Shown one piece after another: positions 34,984 to 43,121 of a stretch of DNA of 64,000 nucleotides. The notes under the pieces are model-generated. The model ran no database searches, was not told where the DNA came from, and saw only the letters and a list, made by a program, of their open reading frames with translations. Made by a program: the position numbers and the translations under genes. The stretch comes from Ferrovibrio sp046294345 (lineage in GTDB: Bacteria > Pseudomonadota > Alphaproteobacteria > Ferrovibrionales > Ferrovibrionaceae): contig JBKBJT010000003.1 in assembly GCA_046294345.1 (NCBI GenBank), positions 1 through 64,000 on the forward strand. The letters are read 5' to 3'. The first letter of the stretch is position 1. Every line of letters starts with the position of its first letter.

Positions 34984-36027
34984 TCAGGCCCTGCAGATAC
35001 AACGCCGCCAGGCATTGCCGCAGGGGCGTTCGCCGCTGCCACAGCGCGGGGCGCCGTCGAACACATCCTGGCTTCCCATGCCGCCGCGCACCAGGCGGGC
35101 AAGCCCTGCGATGAATTCCGGCTGCACGCCCACGGTCGGCACCCGCACATAACCGGCGGCGCCGTTATGCTGCGCCAGCTCGGCATATTCGATGTCGAGT
35201 TCCACCAGCGTCTCGGAATGCTCCGACACGAAAGCCACCGGCACCACGACAACCACGCGGCCGTCTTTCGAAGCACGCTCGATCTCGGCATCGGTGGCCG
35301 GCCCGATCCATTCCAGCGGTCCGACGCGGCTCTGGTAGCAAATCTGCATCTCCAGATCTGGGCGTTTGAGCTGGCGCTGGATCGCCGCCACGCTTTTCTC
35401 CACCTGCATCTGATAGGGATCGCCGTCATTCACCACTTTTTTCGGCAGGCCATGGGCGGAGAACAGGATGCGCGGCTTGCCCATTGTCTCGGCCTGCAGC
35501 AATGCCACCTGCAACAACTGCGTCTGCGCCGCGACGAATCCCGGTTCGTCCGGATAACAGCCGATGGCCGCGGTGGGCACATCGAGGCCGACCTGTTTCG
35601 CCGCGCGCTGCCAGTCTGTCAGCGACGATCCGGTTGTGGTGGTGGAGAACTGCGGATAGAGCGGCAGCAGGATCACACGTTCGGCGCCCCAGTCCTTCGC
35701 CGCCTTTGCCGCTTCGGCCGCGAAGGGATGCCAGTAACGCATGGCAATAAACACAGCATAGTCGTCGCTGCCTAAGGCTGTTTTCAGGGCTGCTGCCTGG
35801 GCTTCGGTCTGCGGCAGGATCGGCGAACGGCCGCCCATCTTCGCATAAATCTCCGCAGCCTTTGGCGCGCGGCGCGAGGAGATCAACTTCGCCAGCAGCC
35901 AGCGGAACGGATTGGGCAGCCGGATGATGGCCGGATCGTTGAACAGGTTGAAGAGGAAAGGCTGCACGGCCTGCTGGCTGTCCGGCCCACCGAGGTTGAA
36001 CAGGATGACGGCGGTTTTCTGAGGCAT
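34984..36027 (-). CDS. hemH: Ferrochelatase HemH
   Basis: Inserts Fe2+ into protoporphyrin IX, the last haem step. The 347-residue protein has catalytic FSAHGLP and the second motif FVSEHSETLVELDIEY. The C-terminus carries four cysteines (C329, C336, C343, C345), which suit the [2Fe-2S] cluster known from some bacterial ferrochelatases. The start MPQKTA at 36027 is chosen over an upstream frame that lacks similarity. It lies between the DUF1127 gene and a CigR-like periplasmic protein. Confidence 0.96.
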   Translation of the reverse strand: MPQKTAVILFNLGGPDSQQAVQPFLFNLFNDPAIIRLPNPFRWLLAKLISSRRAPKAAEIYAKMGGRSPILPQTEAQAAALKTALGSDDYAVFIAMRYWHPFAAEAAKAAKDWGAERVILLPLYPQFSTTTTGSSLTDWQRAAKQVGLDVPTAAIGCYPDEPGFVAAQTQLLQVALLQAETMGKPRILFSAHGLPKKVVNDGDPYQMQVEKSVAAIQRQLKRPDLEMQICYQSRVGPLEWIGPATDAEIERASKDGRVVVVVPVAFVSEHSETLVELDIEYAELAQHNGAAGYVRVPTVGVQPEFIAGLARLVRGGMGSQDVFDGAPRCGSGERPCGNAWRRCICRA

Positions 36028-36198
36028 GATGACCAAGGATGTAGACTGAATTCCTGCCGCAGCAACAGAGCAAAACGCCGCAGGGCTTGAGAAAAAGAAC
36101 AGAATACGGCGAAAATTACGACACAAAAGCGCCGCAATCCGGTTCAGGATTCATGCTTGGCAGTTTCGACTGCCAACAATGTCGAGCCGGAGGAATCC

Positions 36199-36687
36199 AT
36201 GTCCCGCCATCATTCCCGTCTTTTGGCTGCTGGTCTTGGTGTCGTTGTTGCCCTTGCCGGCATGACGCCGGCTTTCGCCGATCCGCCGAACGGTCATCCC
36301 GGCAAGGGACGCAGTGCGGCTCAGCACAAAGCTCCTAGGAGCAGCGACGGGCATGGCGACAGCATCTCGATCAACATTTCCTTCAGCGATCATGACCGCA
36401 TGATCGTGCGCGATTATTTCGGCGGACTGGCCGCCAGCGGCCATTGCCCGCCTGGTCTTGCCAAAAAACAGAATGGCTGTATGCCGCCGGGCCAGGCGAA
36501 GAAATGGGCGATGGGCCGACCGCTGCCGCGTGACGTGGTCTTTTACGATCTGCCACGCGATCTGATGATCCGCCTCAGCCCGCCGCCGGCCGGCTACCGC
36601 TACGTGCGGGTGGCAGCCGATATCCTGATGATCGCGGTTGGCACCGGAATGGTTGCCGCGGCCATTGAGGATCTGGCACGGATGTAG
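36199..36687 (+). CDS. Periplasmic CigR/RcnB-like protein
   Basis: A 162-residue protein with a signal peptide (HSRLLAAGLGVVVALAGMTPAFAD) and a C-terminal half resembling the CigR/RcnB-like family: GLAKKQNGCMPPGQAKKWAMG, LPRDVVFYDLPRDL, YRYVRVAADILMIAVGTGMVAAAIED. The family lies at the membrane or in the periplasm and is linked to metal or virulence control elsewhere. The ribosome site GGAGGA precedes 36199; the frame is open upstream from 36157. It is the only rightward gene between hemH and hemE, and ends 4 nt before the hemE stop. Confidence 0.8.
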   Translation: MSRHHSRLLAAGLGVVVALAGMTPAFADPPNGHPGKGRSAAQHKAPRSSDGHGDSISINISFSDHDRMIVRDYFGGLAASGHCPPGLAKKQNGCMPPGQAKKWAMGRPLPRDVVFYDLPRDLMIRLSPPPAGYRYVRVAADILMIAVGTGMVAAAIEDLARM

Positions 36688-36691
36688 GCGA

Positions 36692-37762
36692 TCACACCGC
36701 CGTCTCGGTGCCCTTCACCAGGCGCACCAAGTCTTCCACATGGCGCACCGGGGTCTCCGGCACGATGCCATGACCCAGGTTGAATATGTGGTTGCGGCCC
36801 GAAAAGGTCCGCAGCAGGCGCTGCACCGCCTCGGCCATGGCCTGGCCGCCCACCACCAGCAGGCGCGGATCGAGGTTACCCTGCACCGGCGTTCTGTTCC
36901 ACAGATGGTCGCGCGCCCAGTTCAGCGGCACGGTGTAGTCCAGTCCGATGGCATCGGCACCGGTGGCCGCGGCATAACCGTCATAGAGTGCGCCAGCGCC
37001 ACGCGGGAACGCGATCACCGGCACCTTCGGGTGCTTCTGCTTCAGCGCCGCGATGATCCGGCGCACCGGATCGATGCAGTAGCGCCGGAATTCCGCCTCA
37101 GGCAGCACACCGGCCCAGGTATCGAACAACTGCACGACTTCCGCACCGGCCAGGATCTGACGATCGAGATAATCGACGGTCGCCTCGACCAGGATGTTCA
37201 TCAGGCTGTCCAGGCCAAACGGATTGCCGAAGGCCCAGGTCTTGGCCGCGGCATGGTCGCTCGATCCGCGTCCCTCGATCATATAGGTCGCCACCGTCCA
37301 AGGCGCCCCGGCAAAGCCGATCAGCGTGCAGTCCGGGGGTAGCTCCCCCTTGATGCGGCTCACCGCCTCGTAGACCGGCTCCAGACGCCTGTGGATGCCC
37401 TTCGGGTCCAGGCGGACCAGTTCGCCGGCCGTACGGATCGCATCCAGCACCGGACCTTCGTTTTCCTTGAAGGCCAGACCCTGGCCCAGGGCCTGCGGCA
37501 CCAGCAGGATATCGGCGAACAGGATAGCGGCGTCGAAACCGAAGCGGCGGATCGGCTGCAATGTCACTTCCGCCGCCAGGGCCGGATTGTAACAGAGATC
37601 GAGGAAACTGCCGGCCTGGGCACGGGTGGCCCGGTATTCCGGCAGATAGCGTCCGGCCTGGCGCATCAGCCACATCGGCGGCCGTTCGCTGGGCAGGCCG
37701 GCAAGCGTGCGCAACAGGGGTTTGGTTGGCTGTTCAGCCTGGGCGGGGGGGAGTCGGGCCAT
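36692..37762 (-). CDS. hemE: Uroporphyrinogen decarboxylase HemE
   Basis: Decarboxylates uroporphyrinogen III to coproporphyrinogen III. The 356-residue protein has the family N-terminus PPMWLMRQAGRYLPEYR (the catalytic substrate-binding Arg region) and the FAGAPWTVATYMIEG signature. It reads leftward away from the predicted oriC, which begins at its start codon. The adjacent AT-rich block may hold its promoter as well. This gene-origin order is known from Caulobacter. Confidence 0.96.
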   Translation of the reverse strand: MARLPPAQAEQPTKPLLRTLAGLPSERPPMWLMRQAGRYLPEYRATRAQAGSFLDLCYNPALAAEVTLQPIRRFGFDAAILFADILLVPQALGQGLAFKENEGPVLDAIRTAGELVRLDPKGIHRRLEPVYEAVSRIKGELPPDCTLIGFAGAPWTVATYMIEGRGSSDHAAAKTWAFGNPFGLDSLMNILVEATVDYLDRQILAGAEVVQLFDTWAGVLPEAEFRRYCIDPVRRIIAALKQKHPKVPVIAFPRGAGALYDGYAAATGADAIGLDYTVPLNWARDHLWNRTPVQGNLDPRLLVVGGQAMAEAVQRLLRTFSGRNHIFNLGHGIVPETPVRHVEDLVRLVKGTETAV

Positions 37763-38169
37763 TCCTTATTCCTCTTCTATTTTATTTAAAAATAAAAGGG
37801 ATGTAGTGGTTTGTTGTGCGGTGTGAGTCGGGGATAACTGCTTCTCCGCCGCTCGTCCCAGACTCTGTCCCAACTGGATGGGATAACCGGCTCCAGCCGG
37901 GCACTTTTGGGATAAGCCGGACCGACTCGTCGCATAACCGCCATGAATCGGCCACAGGAATGATGGGGATAACGGGGATGATCGCCCCTGACGGGGGTGG
38001 GACCTGGTTTTCCCCGTTTTGCACAGGGACGGACAAAAAACGATCCGCCGGTGACAGGTCTGTTGCATGAAAACCGGCTTGCGGGCATGAAAATGACCGG
38101 GTTGGGGAAAAAGCCGGTCTTATCCGCTATTTCCCCGTTTTCCACAGCCGGAAGGGTCTTTCACAGCCG
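37763..38169. other. oriC: Predicted chromosomal origin of replication (oriC)
   Basis: 407 bp between divergent hemE and the PPDK/PEPS-regulator gene, the location of oriC in Caulobacter. It contains an AT-rich block (37764-37798) and six DnaA-box-like motifs. Four face one way (TTATCCCCG at 37829-37837, TTATCCCAT at 37878-37886, TTATCCCAA at 37907-37915, TTATCCCCA at 37964-37972, all read on the minus strand). Two face the other way (TTATCCGCT at 38120-38128, TTTTCCACA at 38138-38146). Matches to TTATCCACA range from 6 to 8 of 9. No gene fits in this gap. Confidence 0.75.
37780..37797. promoter_or_regulatory. AT-rich unwinding-element candidate of oriC
   Basis: TTTTATTT-AA-AAATAAAA, a perfect A/T palindrome in the most AT-rich stretch of the region, immediately outside the hemE start. 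Suitable as the strand-opening element of the origin, or as part of the hemE promoter. Confidence 0.6.
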
Positions 38170-39051
38170 ATGCCGAAATCCATGCGTCCGCATATCCATC
38201 TGGTTTCGGATGCCACCGGCGAGACGCTGAAATCCGTCGCCAAGGCGGCCCTCGTGCAGTTCCAGAAATCCCAGGAAGAGGTGGAAACCCATACCTGGGC
38301 GCTGGTGCGCAAGCCGCTGCAGATGGAACGTGTGGTAGAGGCCATCGCCGCCATGGGCGGGCTGGTGCTGTTCACCATCGTTGATCCGCAACTGCGCGAG
38401 ATCCTGGTGAAGGGCTGCGCCAAGGCCAAACTGCCCATCGTGCCGGTGCTCGATCCGGTGATCCTGGCCTTCGGCAAGTATCTGGGCGAGAAGGCCCAGA
38501 ACCTGCCTGGCCGCCAGCACGAACTGGACGCGGAATATTTCCATCGCATCGACGCGATGCATTTCACCATCGCCCATGACGACGGCCAACTCACCATGGA
38601 TATCGAGAAGGCCGACATCGTGCTGGTCGGCGTGTCGCGCACCTCCAAGACGCCGACCTCGATCTATCTGGCCAACCGTGGCTATAAGACCGCCAATGTG
38701 CCCATCGTGCCCGGCCTGGTGATCCCGCCCGAACTGGAAAACGCGCGCCAGCCGCTGGTGGTGGGGCTCACCACCTCACCCGACCGCCTGGTCTCGATCC
38801 GGCGCAACCGACTGATCTCGATGCACGAATCCACTCAGACCGATTATGTGGACGATGAACGCGTGCGCGAGGAACTCAACATTGCGCGCAAGCTCTGCGC
38901 CAAGCATAACTGGCCGATGATCGACGTCACCCGCCGCTCCATCGAGGAAACCGCCGCCGCGATCCTCAACCTGCATGCCCGCCGGGAAGAGCAGCGCAAG
39001 CAGCAGGCGCTCGATCTCGATGCGCCGCCGCAGAAAGGTCCGCGCGCGTGA
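38170..39051 (+). CDS. PEP synthase/PPDK regulatory kinase-pyrophosphorylase (DUF299)
   Basis: A 293-residue bifunctional regulator that phosphorylates and dephosphorylates phosphoenolpyruvate synthase or pyruvate phosphate dikinase, with ADP and phosphate as substrates. N-terminal HLVSDATGETLKSVAKAAL and P-loop GVSRTSKTPTSIYLAN (about 157-172) are diagnostic. It is the first rightward gene at the predicted oriC and heads the run maf-aroE-coaE-dnaQ, matching the gene next to the Caulobacter and Rickettsia origins. The target enzyme is not in the window. Confidence 0.95.
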   Translation: MPKSMRPHIHLVSDATGETLKSVAKAALVQFQKSQEEVETHTWALVRKPLQMERVVEAIAAMGGLVLFTIVDPQLREILVKGCAKAKLPIVPVLDPVILAFGKYLGEKAQNLPGRQHELDAEYFHRIDAMHFTIAHDDGQLTMDIEKADIVLVGVSRTSKTPTSIYLANRGYKTANVPIVPGLVIPPELENARQPLVVGLTTSPDRLVSIRRNRLISMHESTQTDYVDDERVREELNIARKLCAKHNWPMIDVTRRSIEETAAAILNLHARREEQRKQQALDLDAPPQKGPRA

Positions 39052-39641
39052 CCCTGATCCTGGCCTCGGCCAGCCCGTCCCGGGCGGCCATGCTGCGCTC
39101 TGCCGGACTGGATTTTTCCGTGCAGCCGGCGCGCGTGGATGAAAGCGAGATCAAGCTGGCGCTGCAGGCGGAAGGAGCGCCGCCTTCCGAAGCCGCCACC
39201 GCGCTGGCCGAACTGAAGGCGCAGCGCGTTTCGCCTTCTGCCGGCAGCGACTTCGTCATCGGCGCCGACCAGATGCTGGTCTGCGAGGGCCGCTGGTACG
39301 ACAAGCCGGACTCCATGCAGGCGGCCCGCGCGCAACTGCAGGCGTTGCGCGGTAAGACCCATGAACTGGTTTCCGCCGTGGTGCTGGCGCGCGGCGGTGG
39401 CATCATCTGGCGCCATGTGGATGTGGCGCGGCTGACCATGCGCAATTTCAGCGACGATTTCCTCGATGCCTATCTGGCCCAGGCCGGCGAGGCCGTGCTG
39501 TCGTCGGTGGGCGCCTATCAGCTCGAAGGTCTGGGTGTGCAGCTGTTCAGCCGCATCCAGGGCGATTTCTTCACCATCCTGGGCCTGCCGCTGCTGCCGC
39601 TGCTGGATATCCTGCGCGAAAACAGGGTGCTGCGGACATGA
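39048..39641 (+). CDS. maf: Maf-like nucleoside triphosphate pyrophosphatase
   Basis: House-cleaning pyrophosphatase acting on modified or canonical NTPs. The 197-residue protein has the Maf start LILASASPSRAAMLRSAGL, the FVIGADQML motif and the C-terminal AYQLEGLGVQLFSRIQGDFF. Starts with GTG overlapping the preceding stop (GTGA) and overlaps aroE in the same way, so it is part of one operon. Confidence 0.93.
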   Translation: MTLILASASPSRAAMLRSAGLDFSVQPARVDESEIKLALQAEGAPPSEAATALAELKAQRVSPSAGSDFVIGADQMLVCEGRWYDKPDSMQAARAQLQALRGKTHELVSAVVLARGGGIIWRHVDVARLTMRNFSDDFLDAYLAQAGEAVLSSVGAYQLEGLGVQLFSRIQGDFFTILGLPLLPLLDILRENRVLRT

Positions 39642-40492
39642 GCGTGGCCAATGACGATGAAGTCATCCCGCGCGCCGGCGTGATCGGCTGGCCGGTGGCG
39701 CATTCGCGGTCGCCGAAACTGCATGGCTTCTGGCTGAAGCAGCATGGCCTGGTCGGGCGTTACGACAAACTGCCGGTGCCGCCCGAAGACCTGGCGGCCT
39801 TCATCGCCGATCTGCCCAGGGAACCCGGCTTTCGCGGCGTGAATGTCACCATCCCGCACAAGATCGCCGTGCTGTCCCTGATGGCGCAGGTGGATGACGC
39901 GGCGCGGCGGATCGGCGCGGTGAACACGGTGGTGGTGCAGCCCGATGGCAGCCTGCACGGCAGCAACACCGATGCCTTCGGCTTCATCGAGAATCTGAAA
40001 GCCGACGCCCCAGCCGGCTGGAAAGCGGCGGCTGGACCTGCTGTGGTGCTGGGCGCCGGCGGCGCCGCGCGCGCCGTCATCGTCGCGCTGCTGGATGCCG
40101 GCGTGACCGAACTGCGGCTGGCCAACCGCAGCATCGAAAAAGCCGAGGCGCTGGCCGCGGAATTCGGCAAGGCCATCCTGCCTGTTGCCTGGGATGAACG
40201 CGCGCAAGCCCTGGCCGGCACCAATCTGCTGGTCAACACGACCAGCCTGGGCATGGCGGGCCAGCCACCGCTGGAGATCGCCCTCGATGACCTGCCACTC
40301 GCCGCGCTGGTCAACGACATCGTCTATTCGCCGCTGGTCACCGACCTGCTGGCCAATGCCAAGGCGCGCGGCAATCCGGTGGTGGATGGTCTGGGCATGT
40401 TGCTGCACCAGGGCCGGCCGGGCTTCGAGGCTTGGTTCGGTGTCGCGCCGACGGTAACGCCGGCGCTACGCGATGCCGTACTGGCGGATTGA
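39638..40492 (+). CDS. aroE: Shikimate dehydrogenase AroE
   Basis: NADPH-dependent reduction of 3-dehydroshikimate in aromatic amino-acid synthesis. The 284-residue product has AGVIGWPVAHSRSPKLHGFW (substrate domain), NVTIPHK with the catalytic lysine, the dinucleotide loop VLGAGGAARAV and NTTSLGM. Overlaps the maf stop by 4 nt. coaE follows after 21 nt. Confidence 0.95.
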   Translation: MSVANDDEVIPRAGVIGWPVAHSRSPKLHGFWLKQHGLVGRYDKLPVPPEDLAAFIADLPREPGFRGVNVTIPHKIAVLSLMAQVDDAARRIGAVNTVVVQPDGSLHGSNTDAFGFIENLKADAPAGWKAAAGPAVVLGAGGAARAVIVALLDAGVTELRLANRSIEKAEALAAEFGKAILPVAWDERAQALAGTNLLVNTTSLGMAGQPPLEIALDDLPLAALVNDIVYSPLVTDLLANAKARGNPVVDGLGMLLHQGRPGFEAWFGVAPTVTPALRDAVLAD

Positions 40493-40513
40493 GGCCACGA
40501 TGGTGAAGCCCTG

Positions 40514-41134
40514 ATGCTGAAAGTCGCACTCACCGGGTCCATCGGCATGGGCAAGTCCACCGTAGGCAAGATGATCGCGTCACACGGCGTGCCATTGTTC
40601 GATGCCGATGCCACGGTGCACGCGCTCTATGCGTCGGGCGGCGCGGCGGTGGCGCCGGTGCGCGAGGTCTTCCCGGCGGCGGTTACCGGCGACAGCGTGG
40701 ATCGCGACGTGCTCTCCCGCCTCGTGCTGGGCAAGCCGGACGAGATCAGGAAACTTGAATCCATCGTGCATCCGCTGGTTGGCATGGAGCGCCAGCGTTT
40801 CCTGGCCGAGGCCGAAGCGCGTGGCGAACCCTTCGTGGTGCTGGATATCCCGCTGCTGTTCGAGGGCAAGGGCCGTGCCGGCGTGGATGCCGTGATCGTG
40901 GTCAGTGCACCGGCGGAGATGCAGAAAAGCCGCGTGCTGGCGCGGCCGGGCATGACGGAGGAGAAATTTGCCGCCATACTGGCGCGACAGGTGCCGGACG
41001 CAGACAAACGTGCCGGCGCGGATTATGTGGTCGATACCGGTGTATCGCTGGCCGAAACCGAAGCGCGGGTTGCCGAGGTGCTGGCCGATCTGCGGCGCCG
41101 GGCAGGCAAGGAGCGGGAGTCGGGCAATGCGTGA
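40514..41134 (+). CDS. coaE: Dephospho-CoA kinase CoaE
   Basis: Phosphorylates dephospho-CoA, the final step of CoA synthesis. The 206-residue P-loop kinase shows GSIGMGKST (8-16), DADATVHALYASGG and a conserved LLFEGKGR. It overlaps the dnaQ start by 8 nt. Confidence 0.95.
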   Translation: MLKVALTGSIGMGKSTVGKMIASHGVPLFDADATVHALYASGGAAVAPVREVFPAAVTGDSVDRDVLSRLVLGKPDEIRKLESIVHPLVGMERQRFLAEAEARGEPFVVLDIPLLFEGKGRAGVDAVIVVSAPAEMQKSRVLARPGMTEEKFAAILARQVPDADKRAGADYVVDTGVSLAETEARVAEVLADLRRRAGKERESGNA

Positions 41135-41816
41135 AGTCGTGCTGGATACCGAAACCACCGGCTTCAATCCGCAGGATGGCGACCGCGTGGTGGAAATCGG
41201 TTGCATCGAGCTGGTGAACCATGTGCCGACCGGCCGGCACTACCACGTCTACATCAATCCCGAACGCGCCATGCCGGAAGAAGCCTTCAAGGTGCACGGC
41301 ATTTCTGACGAGTTCCTGAAGGATAAGCCGCTGTTTGCCGATGTGGCGCGGCAATTCTGCGATTTCATCGGCGAGGACCCGCTGGTGATCCACAACGCGG
41401 CCTTCGATATCGGCTTCCTGAATGCCGAGTTGGCGCGGCTGGAAGGGTTTCCGCATATCGCGATGGAACGCGCCATCGACACGGTGAGGATCGCCCGCGC
41501 CAAATTCCCCGGTGCCCAGGCCAGCCTGGACGCGCTGTGCAAACGCTTCAACATCGACAATTCCGCGCGCACCAAGCATGGCGCGTTGCTCGATGCGGAA
41601 TTGCTGGCGGAAGTCTATCTCGAACTGATCGGCGGCCGACAGCAGGGCCTGGGCCTGGCCGGCATGGATGCCGGCGGACAGGCCATGGCCACCACGCCGA
41701 TGGCGCGCGGTCCCGCCCGTCCGTCGCGCCCGCACGAAGCCAGCGCGGAAGAGCTGGCGGCCCATGCCGCCTTCGTGGCGAAACTCAAAGATCCGCTCTG
41801 GCTGAAGACGGATTGA
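41127..41816 (+). CDS. dnaQ: DNA polymerase III epsilon subunit (3'-5' proofreading)
   Basis: The 229-residue DEDDh exonuclease has ExoI VLDTETTGF (start), ExoII HNAAFDIGFLNAEL and ExoIII KHGALLDAELLAEVY. The C-terminal tail is the polymerase-alpha-binding region. The start ATG at 41127 lies inside the coaE end, so translation is coupled. Its 3' end overlaps the convergent PAS gene by 32 bp. A proofreading gene close to the origin fits the cluster. Confidence 0.95.
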   Translation: MREVVLDTETTGFNPQDGDRVVEIGCIELVNHVPTGRHYHVYINPERAMPEEAFKVHGISDEFLKDKPLFADVARQFCDFIGEDPLVIHNAAFDIGFLNAELARLEGFPHIAMERAIDTVRIARAKFPGAQASLDALCKRFNIDNSARTKHGALLDAELLAEVYLELIGGRQQGLGLAGMDAGGQAMATTPMARGPARPSRPHEASAEELAAHAAFVAKLKDPLWLKTD

Positions 41817-42357
41817 GGTCGCCCGGCACCTCGATGTCGGCGCAGCAGAAAACCATGTCGACCGTCTCGCCGTCGCTGGACAGCGGCAGCAGCAGGGTGC
41901 CCAACTCGCGCACAGGTTTGATGCCGAACGAGCCGGTTTCCGCTATCGGACCCATGATCGGGTTGTAATCGTAGACCAGGCTGTGCCGCTCGATGACGAT
42001 GCGGTAATTCAGCAGGACCTCGTCCTCTTCCATGCCCAGATGATGGCCGATGTAGTGGCCGCGCACCGGCTCGCCGGTCGGGTCATGGCCGCGCACCGCC
42101 ACCTGCTTGGTGCCGACCAGGCGATAGCGCAGGAAAGGCGGCTCCCGCAGCACCTCGGTCAGCACGATATAAGGCAGCAGGTCGGGGATTTCGGTGGGTT
42201 CGATGTTGCGACGCGACGGCATCGGGCGGCCGCCGCGCTTGGCAATCCAGTATTCCCAGAAACGCCGGATGCGCGGCGAGCAGATCTTCAGGAAATCGGT
42301 CGTCAGCAGCCGGGGATGGGTCGAGGCGGCGATGGCGTCATCCAGGGAAACGGTCAT
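41785..42357 (-). CDS. PAS_5-type single-domain protein
   Basis: A 190-residue protein of one PAS-like domain: RRFWEYWIAKRGGRPMPSRR, EIPDLLPYIVLTEV, LRYRLVGTKQVAVRGHDPTG and a terminal LLPLSSDGETVDMVFC strand. No output domain. The 3' end overlaps dnaQ by 32 bp on the opposite strand. More distant from the tandem pair at 45010/45660 than these are from each other. Ligand and partner unknown. Confidence 0.8.
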   Translation of the reverse strand: MTVSLDDAIAASTHPRLLTTDFLKICSPRIRRFWEYWIAKRGGRPMPSRRNIEPTEIPDLLPYIVLTEVLREPPFLRYRLVGTKQVAVRGHDPTGEPVRGHYIGHHLGMEEDEVLLNYRIVIERHSLVYDYNPIMGPIAETGSFGIKPVRELGTLLLPLSSDGETVDMVFCCADIEVPGDLNPSSARADL

Positions 42358-42416
42358 GCCGAACCTCCCGTGCCTCGCTGCCTCTCCCGCCTGTATGATC
42401 CCGCGACGCGCAGGCC

Positions 42417-42896
42417 TCAGGCCGTGCCCTGCTGCTCGGCTTCCAGCTGCTTGCTGCGCTGGTACTGCTGCAGGAAGTCGATGGGATCGAGCATCAGCGG
42501 CGGCATGCCGCCGTCGCGGGTGGCATCGGCGACGATGCGGCGGGCGAATGGGAACAGCAGGCGCGGCGCCTCGACCAACAGCAGCGGTTCGACATGCTCG
42601 GGCGGGATATTGGCCAGGGTGAACAGGCCGGCATAATACAGGTCGACCACGAAGGCGGTCTCTTCGCCGTGCTTGGCCTCGCAGAGGATGCGCAGGGTGA
42701 CCTCGAACAGACTGTCGTTGACCCGTTCGGCCTGGGTGCCGACATTGACCGAAATCTGCGGCGCACCTTCCATGCTGAAGGTGCGCGGCGCCATCGGATG
42801 CTCGAACGACAGATCCTTGGTGTACTGCGCGTTCAGGCCGAAGCGCGGCGCGGCATCGGGATTGAAGCCGGACGGCGGGTTGGCGTAGTCGGTCAT
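42417..42896 (-). CDS. secB: Protein-export chaperone SecB
   Basis: Tetrameric chaperone that holds precursors unfolded for SecA. The 159-residue product has the family parts LNAQYTKDLSFEHPMAPRTF, VTLRILCEAKHGEETAFVVDLYYAGLFTL and PLLLVEAPRLLFPFARRI. It is transcribed away from the Tim44-like gene at 43122; the 225-bp gap holds both promoters. Confidence 0.96.
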   Translation of the reverse strand: MTDYANPPSGFNPDAAPRFGLNAQYTKDLSFEHPMAPRTFSMEGAPQISVNVGTQAERVNDSLFEVTLRILCEAKHGEETAFVVDLYYAGLFTLANIPPEHVEPLLLVEAPRLLFPFARRIVADATRDGGMPPLMLDPIDFLQQYQRSKQLEAEQQGTA

Positions 42897-43121
42897 GGCC
42901 AGACAGTCTCTCTGCTCGGAATGTGCGCTGTCCCTAGCATGCTTTGCGCGGTACCGACAAGGCGGGCCCGCGCCGGCACGGTGTCGCGGCGCTTGTAAAA
43001 GCGCGATTTATCCCTATTTCCTCTTCGCTGCAGGCGTGGAACCGGGACGCCTGCGGACCGGTTCGGCTGGACCGGGGGCAGCCCCGGGGGTAAACTCGGC
43101 AAAAAGGTAAACAGGCACGCG

